The notes: a model not told the origin generated them from the letters alone. Positions 18,092 to 26,656 are shown, counted from the first letter of the stretch. The stretch is 64,000 nucleotides of DNA from Ferruginibacter yonginensis (GCF_042651465.1 NZ_JBHSCZ010000001.1:1116001-1180000), one strand, 5' to 3'. Made by a program: numbers and translations.

Positions 18092-18922
18092 ATGGTATTA
18101 TCTGAATTTACACCCAGTTTATATTTAAGCCCTTATGTGAGGGTGTACCGTATTGTGCAATTCGAAATTAAGGGCCATGATTTACCTTTTAAAGCGTATC
18201 CACCTCGGCCAGAACAATGTTTAAGTTTTTACCCTAAAGACACAGAAACCGTTACCTATATAAACGAAGGCACTAGTTTTAGTAAGTTACGTACCGTGGT
18301 GATGGGACAGCAAACAGGCGTAACCCACCGGTTTGTTGGCCATAATTTCTTAGTATTTCAAGTTGTATTTGCTCCCGGAGGTTTATTTAAAATGACAGGC
18401 ATACCTGCCGCCCTTTTGAATAATTGTTATTTAGATGCTTCCTTAATATTTTCGAAAGATATTACCTGTGTTAATGAACAATTGTTTGAAGCTCAAAATG
18501 AACAAACAATGGTTAGCATTGTAGAGCAGTATTTAAAACAACAGTTATACAAAACCAAGTTGGTTACACACCCTATTGATATGGTTGCGCCAAAACTTTT
18601 AACGTTACACGATGCTTTTACTATTGAACAACAAGCACGAACAGCATGTTTGAGCTTGCGCCAATATGAGCGTAAGTTTGTGGAAAGAATGGGTGTTTCA
18701 CCGAAATACTACCAAAAAATTGTACGCTTTGAACATGCATTTCGATTAAAAAACAAGTACCCTTCATTAGATTGGTTATCTATAGCCATACGCTGTGGCT
18801 ATCATGATTATCAACATTTGGCAAAAGACTATAAAACCCTTACCCAACAATTACCCAATGCTTTTCATGAAATGGATAGTGCTGCCCCCGAAAGACTTTT
18901 TGGTGAGGCAGATACCTATTAA
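18092..18922 (+). CDS. AraC-like transcriptional regulator (DUF6597-type N-terminal domain)
   Basis: 276 aa from ATG 18092; a long in-frame extension upstream is low-complexity and overlaps paoA. The N-terminal half (YLSPYVRVYRIVQFEIKG, CLSFYPKD) matches the DUF6597 sensing domain of Bacteroidota regulators. The C-terminal helix-turn-helix region (RQYERKFVERMGVSPKYYQK and IAIRCGYHDYQHLAKDYK) is AraC-type. It diverges from the paoABC-like operon, so it is the best candidate for its regulator. Confidence 0.85.
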   Translation: MVLSEFTPSLYLSPYVRVYRIVQFEIKGHDLPFKAYPPRPEQCLSFYPKDTETVTYINEGTSFSKLRTVVMGQQTGVTHRFVGHNFLVFQVVFAPGGLFKMTGIPAALLNNCYLDASLIFSKDITCVNEQLFEAQNEQTMVSIVEQYLKQQLYKTKLVTHPIDMVAPKLLTLHDAFTIEQQARTACLSLRQYERKFVERMGVSPKYYQKIVRFEHAFRLKNKYPSLDWLSIAIRCGYHDYQHLAKDYKTLTQQLPNAFHEMDSAAPERLFGEADTY

Positions 18923-18996
18923 AAATTGTCGTTTTTTTACCACCATCAGCTTCATTACGCAATCGATATTTGTGTAGTACAAATAAGCTATTTAAA

Positions 18997-19554
18997 ATGA
19001 AAAGAAAACAGTTTTTATGGAGTACTGCAGCTGCAATACCTGCGGTTTTATTTGGTAAAAGTATGGCTGGTAACTTACCACCCAAACGCCCCAATAAAGG
19101 GTTTGTTGTTAAAGCTGGCAGCAGCAAAACAGGCAATGAGGTAATGTTGGGTGGCAAAAATGCCAACAATGTAAAAGTTGCTAGTAAAGATACTAATGGT
19201 GATTTGGCGATTTTTGAGTATATCGGTAAAGAAAAGGGTGGACCACCATTACATGTACATCCGCACCAAGATGAAATTTTTTTTGTGGTAGCAGGAACGT
19301 ATCTTTTTCAAGTAGGTGATGAGCAGCATCGTTTACAAGCAGGTGATACCATTTTTTTACCTAGAACGGTACCGCATACATTTGCACAGCTATCTGATAC
19401 TGGTCATTTATACTTTATGTTTCAACCTGCTGGTAAAATGGAAGTTTTTTTTGAAGCATTGGGTAGGTTAAAAGCACCACCAAGTGCGGCTGAAGGCGCT
19501 GCGTTGTTTGCTCAGCATGATATGAAAGTAGTAGGTGCTCCCTTAGCCTTTTAA
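18997..19554 (+). CDS. Exported cupin-domain protein
   Basis: 185 aa from ATG 18997. The N terminus KRKQFLWSTAAAIPAVLFG looks like a Tat-type signal with KR in place of RR. The cupin motif 1 gives metal ligands H86, H88 and E93 (HVHPHQDE); motif 2 ends with H127 (LPRTVPHTF). The fold is a single-domain RmlC-like barrel, related to quercetinase-like cupins. The function is not predictable. It follows the AraC-like gene on the same strand and ends at a strong bidirectional terminator. Confidence 0.85.
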   Translation: MKRKQFLWSTAAAIPAVLFGKSMAGNLPPKRPNKGFVVKAGSSKTGNEVMLGGKNANNVKVASKDTNGDLAIFEYIGKEKGGPPLHVHPHQDEIFFVVAGTYLFQVGDEQHRLQAGDTIFLPRTVPHTFAQLSDTGHLYFMFQPAGKMEVFFEALGRLKAPPSAAEGAALFAQHDMKVVGAPLAF

Positions 19555-19607
19555 GCCATCGATATGTTGCTATCAAAAAATTTTAATGATACAACCGTTT
19601 TATATAG

Positions 19608-19649
19608 GTAATAAAAAAGCCATTCAAAATTGAATGGCTTTTTTATTAC
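19608..19649. terminator. Perfect bidirectional terminator between the cupin gene and rpsG
   Basis: A perfect 19-bp inverted repeat (19608-19626 with 19631-19649) and a 4-base loop, with A6 in one arm and T6 in the other. It ends both the rightward cupin transcript and the leftward rpsL-rpsG transcript. Confidence 0.92.
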
Positions 19650-19662
19650 TATTTTATGAAGC

Positions 19663-20130
19663 TTAAACTCTAAAGTGAGCAAATGCTTTGTTGGCTTCTG
19701 CCATACGGTGTGTATCTTCTTTCTTTTTGAAAGATGCACCTTCACCTTTACTTGCAGCTACAATTTCGTTTGCTAATTTATCTGCCATGCTACGACCGTT
19801 TCTTTCACGGCTGTAACGTACCATCCATTTGATACTTAAAGAAATTTTTCTATCAGGACGTACTTCAGAAGGAATTTGGAAAGTAGCACCACCAATACGG
19901 CGACTTCTTACCTCAACACCTGGAGTGATGTTACTTAATGCTTTTTTCCATACTTCGTATCCATCTTCACCTGTAATTTTCGCTACTTTATCTAACGCAT
20001 CGTAGAAGATGTTGAACGCACCACTTTTTTTACCTTCCCACATTAAGTTGTTAACGAAACGAGTTACCAATTTGTCGTTAAACTTTGGATCGGGTGCTAA
20101 AGGGAGCTTTTTGGCTTGTGCTTTACGCAT
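19663..20130 (-). CDS. rpsG: 30S ribosomal protein S7
   Basis: 155 aa, standard length. S7 binds the 3' major domain of 16S rRNA and nucleates assembly of the 30S head. Typical segments are MRKAQAKK, the DPKFNDKLVTRFVNNLMWEGKKS region and GGATFQIPSEVRPDRK. It follows rpsL by 94 bp, as in the str operon. The fusA gene that usually comes next in this phylum is absent: a strong terminator starts just after the stop. Confidence 0.98.
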   Translation of the reverse strand: MRKAQAKKLPLAPDPKFNDKLVTRFVNNLMWEGKKSGAFNIFYDALDKVAKITGEDGYEVWKKALSNITPGVEVRSRRIGGATFQIPSEVRPDRKISLSIKWMVRYSRERNGRSMADKLANEIVAASKGEGASFKKKEDTHRMAEANKAFAHFRV

Positions 20131-20224
20131 TGCTTAATTTTTAATTTGGGGGCTGAATTTCTTCAAGGTTTAAAACTTTACTCAACCCTATGTTTAATGA
20201 ATAATTACGTTGTTAAAAAGCTAC

Positions 20225-20599
20225 TTATTTCTTAGCTTTTTTAGTACCATATTTACTACGGCTTTGCTTACGATCTTTCACACCTGCAGTATCTAATGAA
20301 CCACGTACGATGTGATAACGTACACCTGGTAAATCTTTTACCCTACCACCACGTATCAAAACGATACTATGCTCTTGTAGGTTGTGACCTTCACCCGGAA
20401 TGTAAGCGATAACCTCAATTTTATTAGTCAAACGTACTTTTGCTACTTTACGTAACGCAGAGTTTGGCTTTTTAGGCGTAGTAGTGTATACTCTCGTACA
20501 TACTCCACGGCGTTGAGGACAAGCGTCTAATGCTCTAGACTTGCTTTTAGCCTTAATAATTTCTCTTCCTTTTCTTACCAGTTGTTGTATAGTTGGCAT
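20225..20599 (-). CDS. rpsL: 30S ribosomal protein S12
   Basis: 124 aa. S12 sits at the decoding centre and is the streptomycin target. The PTIQQLVRKGR start, TPKKPNSALRKVAKVRL (with the lysine changed in streptomycin-resistant mutants) and the PGVRYHIVRG segment are all present and look wild type. It is the promoter-proximal gene of rpsL-rpsG, with a clear -7 element upstream. Confidence 0.98.
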   Translation of the reverse strand: MPTIQQLVRKGREIIKAKSKSRALDACPQRRGVCTRVYTTTPKKPNSALRKVAKVRLTNKIEVIAYIPGEGHNLQEHSIVLIRGGRVKDLPGVRYHIVRGSLDTAGVKDRKQSRSKYGTKKAKK

Positions 20600-20624
20600 T
20601 TATATAACCTTTTTTTTCGGACGG

Positions 20625-20632
20625 CAAAGGTA
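20625..20632 (-). promoter_or_regulatory. -7 promoter element of rpsL-rpsG
   Basis: On the minus strand the bases read TACCTTTG, an exact TAnnTTTG match to the Bacteroidota housekeeping -7 box. It lies 25 bp before the rpsL ATG. A T-rich stretch ending in TTTTTTG lies upstream, closer than the ideal -33 position. Confidence 0.65.
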
Positions 20633-20693
20633 GGAGTAAGTTTTCAAAAAAGGAAATAAAACTTCGGAAAATCTGCATTTTTTTTCAAATAAA

Positions 20694-20722
20694 ATAAAAA
20701 ACCTTCATTTCTGAAGGCTTTT
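20694..20722 (-). terminator. Terminator of ilvE
   Basis: A short hairpin (CCTTCA with TGAAGG) flanked by A-rich and T-rich sequence lies about 25 bp after the ilvE stop and before the rpsL promoter. Confidence 0.65.
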
Positions 20723-20745
20723 TATCAATAATCAATCAAGAAAAA

Positions 20746-21810
20746 TTACAATTTTACCATCCACCCGTGGGTATCTGCTACTTTACCGTAACGAATGTTG
20801 TTCAAAGTTTCTTTCACTTTAGGTGCTACTTGTAATGTAGCGGTATCAAATTCCATTACATAATCTTTATAACGCAACTCTTTAATTAAAGAGATGGTTG
20901 CAGCCGTACCTGTACCAAATACTTCTTTTAAAGTACCTGCTTTATGGGCTTCAATAACTTCATCAATATTTAAGGCTCTTTCTTCTACCGTTAGGCCCAT
21001 TTCCTTTAAAATAGTGATTACACTGTCTCTTGTAACGCCTTTCAAAATAGTACCCGATTCTAAATCAGGTGTAATGGCTGTGTTACCAATAATGAAGATA
21101 ACGTTCATAGTACCACACTCCTGCACATATTTGTGCTCGTAAGCGTCTGTCCACAAAACTTGATCGTACCCTTTTAATTTTGCTTGTGCAGTTGCATACA
21201 TTGCACCACCATAGTTACCAGCGGCTTTTGCAAAACCAATACCACCTGGCACGGCACGTACATATTGCTCTTCCACATAAATACGCATAGGGGTAGCATA
21301 ATAAGGACCCGTAGGGCTTAAAATGATCATGAATTTGTATTTATCACTTGGTTTAACACCAATGGTTTCATCGGTACTAAACATAAACGGACGAATATAT
21401 AGGGAGTGGTCTACTTTTTCAGGTATCCAATTAGCATCTAACTTCACTAATTGTTTCATGCCTTCCATAAAAATTTCTTCAGGAACGGTAGGCATTTGCA
21501 TTCTTTCTGCCGATGCGTTGAAACGTTTAAAGTTATCGAGTGGTCTAAAAATATATGGCTCACCAGCGTCATTCTTGTAAGCTTTTACACCTTCAAAAAT
21601 AGCTTGACCATAATGAATAGCCGCTAACGATGGCGCCATTAACAAAGGTTGGTACGGTTTAATTTCCACGTTTTTCCATTCACCATCTTCATAATCTGCT
21701 TCCAACATGTAATCCGTCATGTATTTACCGAAAGGAATATTTTCTAAATTGATATCGTTCAACTTGCTCCTTTCTATCTTTGTTATATTAAAATCTGCAG
21801 CTGCAATCAT
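20746..21810 (-). CDS. ilvE: Branched-chain amino acid aminotransferase
   Basis: A PLP-dependent enzyme catalysing the last step of isoleucine, leucine and valine synthesis, and the first of their breakdown. 354 aa from ATG 21810; the in-frame extension to 21921 is hydrophobic, overlaps the divergent gene and is not homologous. The IlvE II type (about 350 aa) is clear: GQAIFEGVKAY, FRPLDNFKRFN, the PLP lysine K195 in AKAAGNYGG, EHKYVQECGTMN and GTGTAATI for the phosphate group. It stands alone, with a divergent promoter region of about 50 bp to the next gene. Confidence 0.96.
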   Translation of the reverse strand: MIAAADFNITKIERSKLNDINLENIPFGKYMTDYMLEADYEDGEWKNVEIKPYQPLLMAPSLAAIHYGQAIFEGVKAYKNDAGEPYIFRPLDNFKRFNASAERMQMPTVPEEIFMEGMKQLVKLDANWIPEKVDHSLYIRPFMFSTDETIGVKPSDKYKFMIILSPTGPYYATPMRIYVEEQYVRAVPGGIGFAKAAGNYGGAMYATAQAKLKGYDQVLWTDAYEHKYVQECGTMNVIFIIGNTAITPDLESGTILKGVTRDSVITILKEMGLTVEERALNIDEVIEAHKAGTLKEVFGTGTAATISLIKELRYKDYVMEFDTATLQVAPKVKETLNNIRYGKVADTHGWMVKL

Positions 21811-21862
21811 AATGATTAATTTTGCTGCAAAGAAACGAAATTTTACCAGCAAAAAAGACAGT

Positions 21863-22435
21863 ATGAGTTTAGATAATATAAAATTGTCAACGACTACCAT
21901 AAGTGATTTATATAAAAACACCTTAGTAAATACGTCGAATATTGAAAATTATCTAAAAAACGACGAAAATACCGTCAGTTCAAACAACAACTCTATACAA
22001 GAAAAAAATCTTATTCAAAACGCTACTATAAGCCCTGTTGAAAAAATAAAATACTTGGGTAATAATGGCAGGCATATTTTAATAGCAGTAGCAGATGCTG
22101 ATAATGCCTTTTTAGATGATGAAAGTTTGAGTTTTTTAATTAATGTGTTGAGTGCTTGTAGTGTATCAATGGCTGATGTGGCAGTCATTAATACCCATCC
22201 CTACAGTGGTATACAACAAGCAGCCATTATAGAACAGTTTGCCCCAACTATTTTAATATTTGCTGGCACTACGCCAGCACAATATGGATTTCCTTTGCAG
22301 ATACCTCATTATCAGGTACAAGCCTATCATCAACAACAGTTTTTGGTAACCCCAACGTTTAAAGCTATAGCGGCTGATGTTGCTCAAAAAAAGTTATTGT
22401 GGGCTGCCCTTAAAAAAATATTTTCCATTGCTTAA
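21863..22435 (+). CDS. Conserved hypothetical protein, possible HolD (DNA polymerase III psi)-like
   Basis: 190 aa from ATG 21863, which leaves room for the divergent ilvE promoter. Residues 1-65 look unstructured (rich in N, S, T). The C-terminal 120 residues read as an alpha/beta domain: a strand HILIAVADAD, a helix LDDESLSFLINVLSAC, VSMADVAVIN, a strand ILIFAGTTP, and an ending TPTFKAIAADVAQKKLLWAALKKIF. This order resembles the E. coli clamp-loader subunit psi, including its terminal helix with xxxALWxxI, and psi also has a flexible N terminus. The likeness is by eye only. rdgB starts 9 bp downstream. Confidence 0.6.
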   Translation: MSLDNIKLSTTTISDLYKNTLVNTSNIENYLKNDENTVSSNNNSIQEKNLIQNATISPVEKIKYLGNNGRHILIAVADADNAFLDDESLSFLINVLSACSVSMADVAVINTHPYSGIQQAAIIEQFAPTILIFAGTTPAQYGFPLQIPHYQVQAYHQQQFLVTPTFKAIAADVAQKKLLWAALKKIFSIA

Positions 22436-22444
22436 TACATTCCC

Positions 22445-23026
22445 ATGCAATTAATTTTTGCTACCAATAACCAACATAAAGTACAAGAAATAAGTGCTGC
22501 CCTTACAGATGGGTTGCAAATTATTACTTTAAAAGATGCAGGTATTGATATTGATATACCTGAACCACATGATACGTTAATTGCCAACGCCATTGAAAAA
22601 GCCACGGTTATTCATCAACTAACCCAACAAAATTGTTTTAGTGAAGATACAGGCCTTGAGGTAGCGGCTTTACATGGAGCACCAGGGGTAAGAAGTGCTC
22701 GGTATGCAGGTGATAAAGCGGATCATAAAAAAAACATTGCCTTGTTGTTAAAAAATATGGAAGGCATTGCTGAACGTAGTGCACAATTTAAAACGGTTAT
22801 TTGTTTGGTTTTAAACAACGAACAATATTTTTTTACCGGTATTTGCGAAGGCCGTATTATTGATACCGAAATAGGCACCCAAGGTTTTGGGTATGATGCG
22901 GTGTTTGTACCTAATGGAAGTAATAAAACATTTGCTCAAATGGATATTGCCGAAAAAGGACAGTACAGTCATCGTAAAAAAGCATTGCAACAATTAATAG
23001 ATTTTTTAAACCAATACCATGGCTAG
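22445..23026 (+). CDS. rdgB: XTP/dITP diphosphatase (HAM1/RdgB family)
   Basis: 193 aa. It hydrolyses non-canonical purine nucleoside triphosphates (dITP, XTP) to monophosphates and so keeps them out of DNA. The family motifs are in order: FATNNQHKVQEI at the start, the metal-binding SEDTGLEV, GAPGVRSARYAG, GFGYDAVF and the C-terminal SHRKKAL. The gene lies 9 bp after the HolD-like gene and overlaps the next gene by 8 bp, so the three form one operon. Confidence 0.97.
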   Translation: MQLIFATNNQHKVQEISAALTDGLQIITLKDAGIDIDIPEPHDTLIANAIEKATVIHQLTQQNCFSEDTGLEVAALHGAPGVRSARYAGDKADHKKNIALLLKNMEGIAERSAQFKTVICLVLNNEQYFFTGICEGRIIDTEIGTQGFGYDAVFVPNGSNKTFAQMDIAEKGQYSHRKKALQQLIDFLNQYHG

Positions 23027-23450
23027 AGTAAAAATTGATATTGCCACCCCCAGCCTATTTTCAACACAAATACCAGTACGCATTACAGATGTAAATTATG
23101 GTAACCATGTGGGTAATGATGCATTGGTAAGTATGGTGCATGAAGCAAGAATGCAATGGCTTACGTTTGGCGGTTTTAGTGAACTAGATGTAAAAGGTGC
23201 TGCACTAATAATGGGCGATTTAGCAGTTGCATATAAAAGCGAATCGTTTTATGGCGATATACTTGATTTCTCAATATCAGTGGATGGTATTACCAGCGTT
23301 AGCTTTGAAATATATTACCAAATAACCACTGTTCGTAATGGCATTACCGTTACAGTAGCGCAAGCCAAAACAGGTATGGTATGTTATGACTATACAGCCA
23401 AGAAAGTTGTAGCTATACCTGCTGCCTTTAAAAAGTTTTTAAGTCATTAA
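23019..23450 (+). CDS. Acyl-CoA thioesterase, hotdog fold
   Basis: 143 aa. The RITDVNYGNHVGNDALVSMVHEARMQWL segment is the conserved start of YbgC/4-hydroxybenzoyl-CoA-type thioesterases, with N or D in the catalytic region around NYGNHV. A single hotdog domain, active as an oligomer. The ATG overlaps the end of rdgB by 8 bp. Its stop overlaps the convergent aroE stop by 4 bp, with no room for a terminator. The acyl substrate is unknown. Confidence 0.88.
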   Translation: MARVKIDIATPSLFSTQIPVRITDVNYGNHVGNDALVSMVHEARMQWLTFGGFSELDVKGAALIMGDLAVAYKSESFYGDILDFSISVDGITSVSFEIYYQITTVRNGITVTVAQAKTGMVCYDYTAKKVVAIPAAFKKFLSH

Positions 23451-24187
23451 ATATTGTTCCAAATTTGCCAATTGGCTTCTGCCTGAATGGCCAACATATC
23501 ATACCCATTTTTTACCAATGTGTGTTGATGTAAACCTTGTTGTAAAAAAGCAGTGACGGCAGGCTGGTATACTAAATCATACAACAAATGCTGTGGCGTT
23601 AAGTATTGGTATGGTATAGCCGGTAATGAGCTAACATTTGGGTGCATACCTAGTGGTGTGCAATTGATGATAAGTAAGTACTGTTGTAGTATGGTTTTAT
23701 CAATATCATTATAGGTGATGCTATTTTTATGCTGCTGTTTTGATCTGCTAACAATTACATAATCAATACCTAACTTATTCAATACAAATTGAACCGCTTT
23801 TGCTGCACCGCCTGTACCTAATACCAAGGCCTTTTTATGGTAAGGTTGTAAAAGGGGTTGTAATGATTGCTCAAAGCCAGTAACATCCGTATTATACCCG
23901 GTTAATTCACCATCATTAATGGTAATGCAATTAACGGCACCAATTTGTAAAGCCGTATCGTTTATATGCGTTAAGTAAGGCATTACAGCCTCTTTATAAG
24001 GAATGGTTACGGCTAACCCTTTCAGCTGTGGCGTTTGTAATAAAAGGTTAGGTAATGCAGTAATGCTGGTTAATGGATATAATTCAAACTGAGCATTTTT
24101 AATGTGTTCCGTTTGAAACTTATGTGTAAAATATTGCTTTGAAAACGAGTGCCCAAGCGGATATCCAATTAAGCCATATAGTTGCAT
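23447..24187 (-). CDS. aroE: Shikimate dehydrogenase
   Basis: 246 aa, at the short end for the family. It reduces 3-dehydroshikimate with NADPH. Substrate-binding S14 and S16 (GHSFSKQYF), catalytic K65 (TIPYKEAV), N86 and D101 (NTDVTGF), and the NADP-binding GTGGAA (124-129) are all present. It lies alone leftward, overlapping the thioesterase stop by 4 bp. A hairpin separates it from comA behind it. Confidence 0.95.
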   Translation of the reverse strand: MQLYGLIGYPLGHSFSKQYFTHKFQTEHIKNAQFELYPLTSITALPNLLLQTPQLKGLAVTIPYKEAVMPYLTHINDTALQIGAVNCITINDGELTGYNTDVTGFEQSLQPLLQPYHKKALVLGTGGAAKAVQFVLNKLGIDYVIVSRSKQQHKNSITYNDIDKTILQQYLLIINCTPLGMHPNVSSLPAIPYQYLTPQHLLYDLVYQPAVTAFLQQGLHQHTLVKNGYDMLAIQAEANWQIWNNI

Positions 24188-24210
24188 ATTGCGGAATGTT
24201 TATCAAAATA

Positions 24211-24246
24211 AAAAACCTTTTTGCTTGTATACACAAAAAGGTTTTT
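24211..24246 (-). terminator. Terminator of the phosphosulfolactate synthase gene
   Basis: A perfect 13-bp stem (24211-24223 with 24234-24246) with A5/T5 ends and a 10-base loop lies just after the comA stop and upstream of aroE. Confidence 0.85.
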
Positions 24247-24267
24247 AAAATATTGTTTAAAAATGCA

Positions 24268-25029
24268 TTACTTATCTAAATAAAACGAAAAAGTATCTCC
24301 TCTTAAGCCAATACGCATGGCTTCTAAAGCAATCATTTCTGAAGGCGCAATATTACCTAAGTTAACATTACAACCAATTAATTCTAAAAAGTATAACTGT
24401 TGTGCTTTTTGAGGTGCTTCCCATAATATTTTTTCGGCTGGTATTTGGGTTAAAATTTCTTGCACCAACCCTTCACGTACTTCACCTGAGCCTCTATAAA
24501 TACCAACATTACCAGCTTCACGAGCCTCTGCAATTACATAACTTGCACCAGCACTTAATTCGGCACTCATCAATTCTATCCACTTATATGGCGGTATAAT
24601 ATGAGCAGCATCTTTACTACCTACTTCACTTAATACAGTACCATGTTTAATGAGTTTTTCAATATAGCCACATTTTTCAGTATGTGGTATGGTGATTGAA
24701 CCGTCACTCACTTCCATATGTGTAACACCAAAATCTTTACACATAGCTATATAATCATCAAATTGATTGCGAATTACAAACGCTTCAAACAAAGTACCAC
24801 CAAAATAAACAGGTACATTATGCGCTGCATACACGGCTAATTTATCTCTCAAATTGGGGGTTACAAAGGCGGTACCAAATCCTAATTTTACAATATCAAC
24901 ATGCGGACCAGCTACACTCATAAAGTTTTTAGCTTCTTCAACACTTAGGCCTTTATCCATCACCATTGTTATACCGTTGGTACGTGGTTGACTGGTACGA
25001 ACGGGCATTTGAGAGAGATTAAAATTCAT
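24268..25029 (-). CDS. comA: Phosphosulfolactate synthase
   Basis: 253 aa, a TIM-barrel enzyme of the ComA family that adds sulfite to phosphoenolpyruvate to give 3-phosphosulfolactate. Family segments seen: PRTNGITMVMDKGL, HVDIVKLGFGTAFV, VYFGGTLFEAF, MEVSDGSITIP, SEVGSKD, IAEAREAGNVGIY and LWEAPQKAQQ. In methanogens it begins coenzyme M synthesis; here no other com genes are nearby. In Bacteroidota the likely sink is sulfolactate/sulfopyruvate and then cysteate, precursor of capnine-type sulfonolipids. It has its own terminator and is preceded by a TPR-protein gene. Confidence 0.93.
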   Translation of the reverse strand: MNFNLSQMPVRTSQPRTNGITMVMDKGLSVEEAKNFMSVAGPHVDIVKLGFGTAFVTPNLRDKLAVYAAHNVPVYFGGTLFEAFVIRNQFDDYIAMCKDFGVTHMEVSDGSITIPHTEKCGYIEKLIKHGTVLSEVGSKDAAHIIPPYKWIELMSAELSAGASYVIAEAREAGNVGIYRGSGEVREGLVQEILTQIPAEKILWEAPQKAQQLYFLELIGCNVNLGNIAPSEMIALEAMRIGLRGDTFSFYLDK

Positions 25030-25104
25030 TTATACAATTTTTGCAGATCTAATAATTTAATTTTTGCAAATATATTTAAAGTAAAATAAAAAACCCTATA
25101 GAAC

Positions 25105-26526
25105 TTATCGACTACTCTTTTTCTTGTAACGGGCTATTAAAGCCACTACTTGTTTGTTTTTTAAGATACGGGGATCGAGTTGTATAAATTTCTTTATAAA
25201 CTTTGGTGCCAACATCATGGCATTTTCTAACACTAGCAAAGCTTCTTTTGATTTACCTGCGGCAAACAAAAACATGCTTTTATAAAATTGAAAAATGGGT
25301 TTATGTTCCGTTTGTTCGTAGGCGTAATGGGCATATTCAATACCTTCTTCAAACTGATTGGCTTGCAAGAGGCATTTCAATAATTCCGTCCACCCACTTA
25401 CATTTTTTGGGCGCATACGTACTACATTACCGAAACAGGTTAGTGCTTCATCCATATTATTCATTTGCATGTAGCATTGCCCTAACGCCAAATTATAATC
25501 AGGTTGCATTGGGTTAGGTTTTAAGGCGGTATACAAACATTTTATAGCACTTTGCCATGCTGCTTCATTCATATAAGTACATGCAATTTTATAATGCATG
25601 CGTACATCTTGCGTATCTAAATGGCTGGCTTTTTTGTAATAAAAACGGGCTTGTGCAAATTTTTCGAGTCGATCGTAACAATGCCCAATTGCTTCATATA
25701 TTACGGGCTCTGGCATGGAAAGCTCCAACACCTTTTCTAACATTTCAATAGACTCTTTGTATTTACGTAACCTTAAATAGGCGTCGCCCATATTGCGGTA
25801 AGCATTCTCAAATTTTTCGTTGATGGCCGTTACATAACTGTATGCATCAATAGCTTTTTCGTGCAATTTAATGCCTTGGTAAGCGGCGCCAAGGTTAAAC
25901 CAAGCTAGTTCATTAAATGGTTGTTCTTCAATGATTTCTTTGTGAAGGGTGATACTTTCTTCATTACGACCGGTAAAATCTGTCCAAAAACAAATTTTAT
26001 ACAAAGCCTCTTCGTTAGCAGGATCTTGTTTGAGAATTAAAACCAAACAATCGAATACTTTTTCAAAATTTTCGTAATCGTCGTAAACATCTGCTAATTC
26101 AAATAACAAATCAATTTTATCATCGCCGTCAAATAGTTCAATGGCATTTTCTAATACTTCGGCTGCTTTTTGTTGCATATCGAGCGCTAAGTATGCCTCT
26201 GTTTTTAAAATGTATAAATTGCTATCGCTATTGTCAAGCAGTTCCGATTCATCGAGCAATAACAACCCTTCTTTGTATTGTTTGGTAACTACAAGCAAGT
26301 TTGCTTTCAATAATAATAAAGATGCTGTATTGGGATATTGGTTAATAGCGTATTCGCATACCACTAGTGCCGTTTGTAATTGATCTTTATCGTCAAAGTA
26401 TTCAATTAAACGTTCAAAACCTTCTTTTTCTATAAATGAGTTAGGGCGGCCCATGCGAAGGTTATCGTATTGAATTAAAAGTTCTTTTATTTCCTCCCTA
26501 TCATGTCTGTACCTATCGTTTTTCAT
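25105..26526 (-). CDS. Tetratricopeptide repeat protein
   Basis: 473 aa made almost wholly of TPR helices; at least ten degenerate repeats run from about residue 40 to 450, for example NELAWFNLGAAYQGIKLHEKAIDAY and PEPVIYEAIGHCYDRLEKFAQARFYY. The N-terminal RYRHDREEIKELLIQYDNLRMG is a conserved opening in Bacteroidota orthologues. There is no signal peptide or membrane segment, so a cytoplasmic scaffold or adaptor is expected. No catalytic domain is attached. It lies 75 bp upstream of comA on the same strand and might be cotranscribed with it. Confidence 0.9.
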   Translation of the reverse strand: MKNDRYRHDREEIKELLIQYDNLRMGRPNSFIEKEGFERLIEYFDDKDQLQTALVVCEYAINQYPNTASLLLLKANLLVVTKQYKEGLLLLDESELLDNSDSNLYILKTEAYLALDMQQKAAEVLENAIELFDGDDKIDLLFELADVYDDYENFEKVFDCLVLILKQDPANEEALYKICFWTDFTGRNEESITLHKEIIEEQPFNELAWFNLGAAYQGIKLHEKAIDAYSYVTAINEKFENAYRNMGDAYLRLRKYKESIEMLEKVLELSMPEPVIYEAIGHCYDRLEKFAQARFYYKKASHLDTQDVRMHYKIACTYMNEAAWQSAIKCLYTALKPNPMQPDYNLALGQCYMQMNNMDEALTCFGNVVRMRPKNVSGWTELLKCLLQANQFEEGIEYAHYAYEQTEHKPIFQFYKSMFLFAAGKSKEALLVLENAMMLAPKFIKKFIQLDPRILKNKQVVALIARYKKKSSR

Positions 26527-26626
26527 CTGTCAATATTCTATAATGTAATTTAATCAATTCGATAGCATAAAAAAATTAATGCAAACTAGTTATCAACTAA
26601 AAAATAACATTTCGTATGAAAATAAA

Positions 26627-26656
26627 TTTGTTTTATTATAAAATTAATTATATTTG
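26627..26656 (+). promoter_or_regulatory. Promoter of the small secreted protein gene
   Basis: TTTG at 26627-26630 and TATATTTG at 26649-26656 are separated by 18 bp, an excellent match to the Bacteroidota -33/-7 promoter. The ATG at 26670 lies 13 bp downstream, so the leader is very short. Confidence 0.8.
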
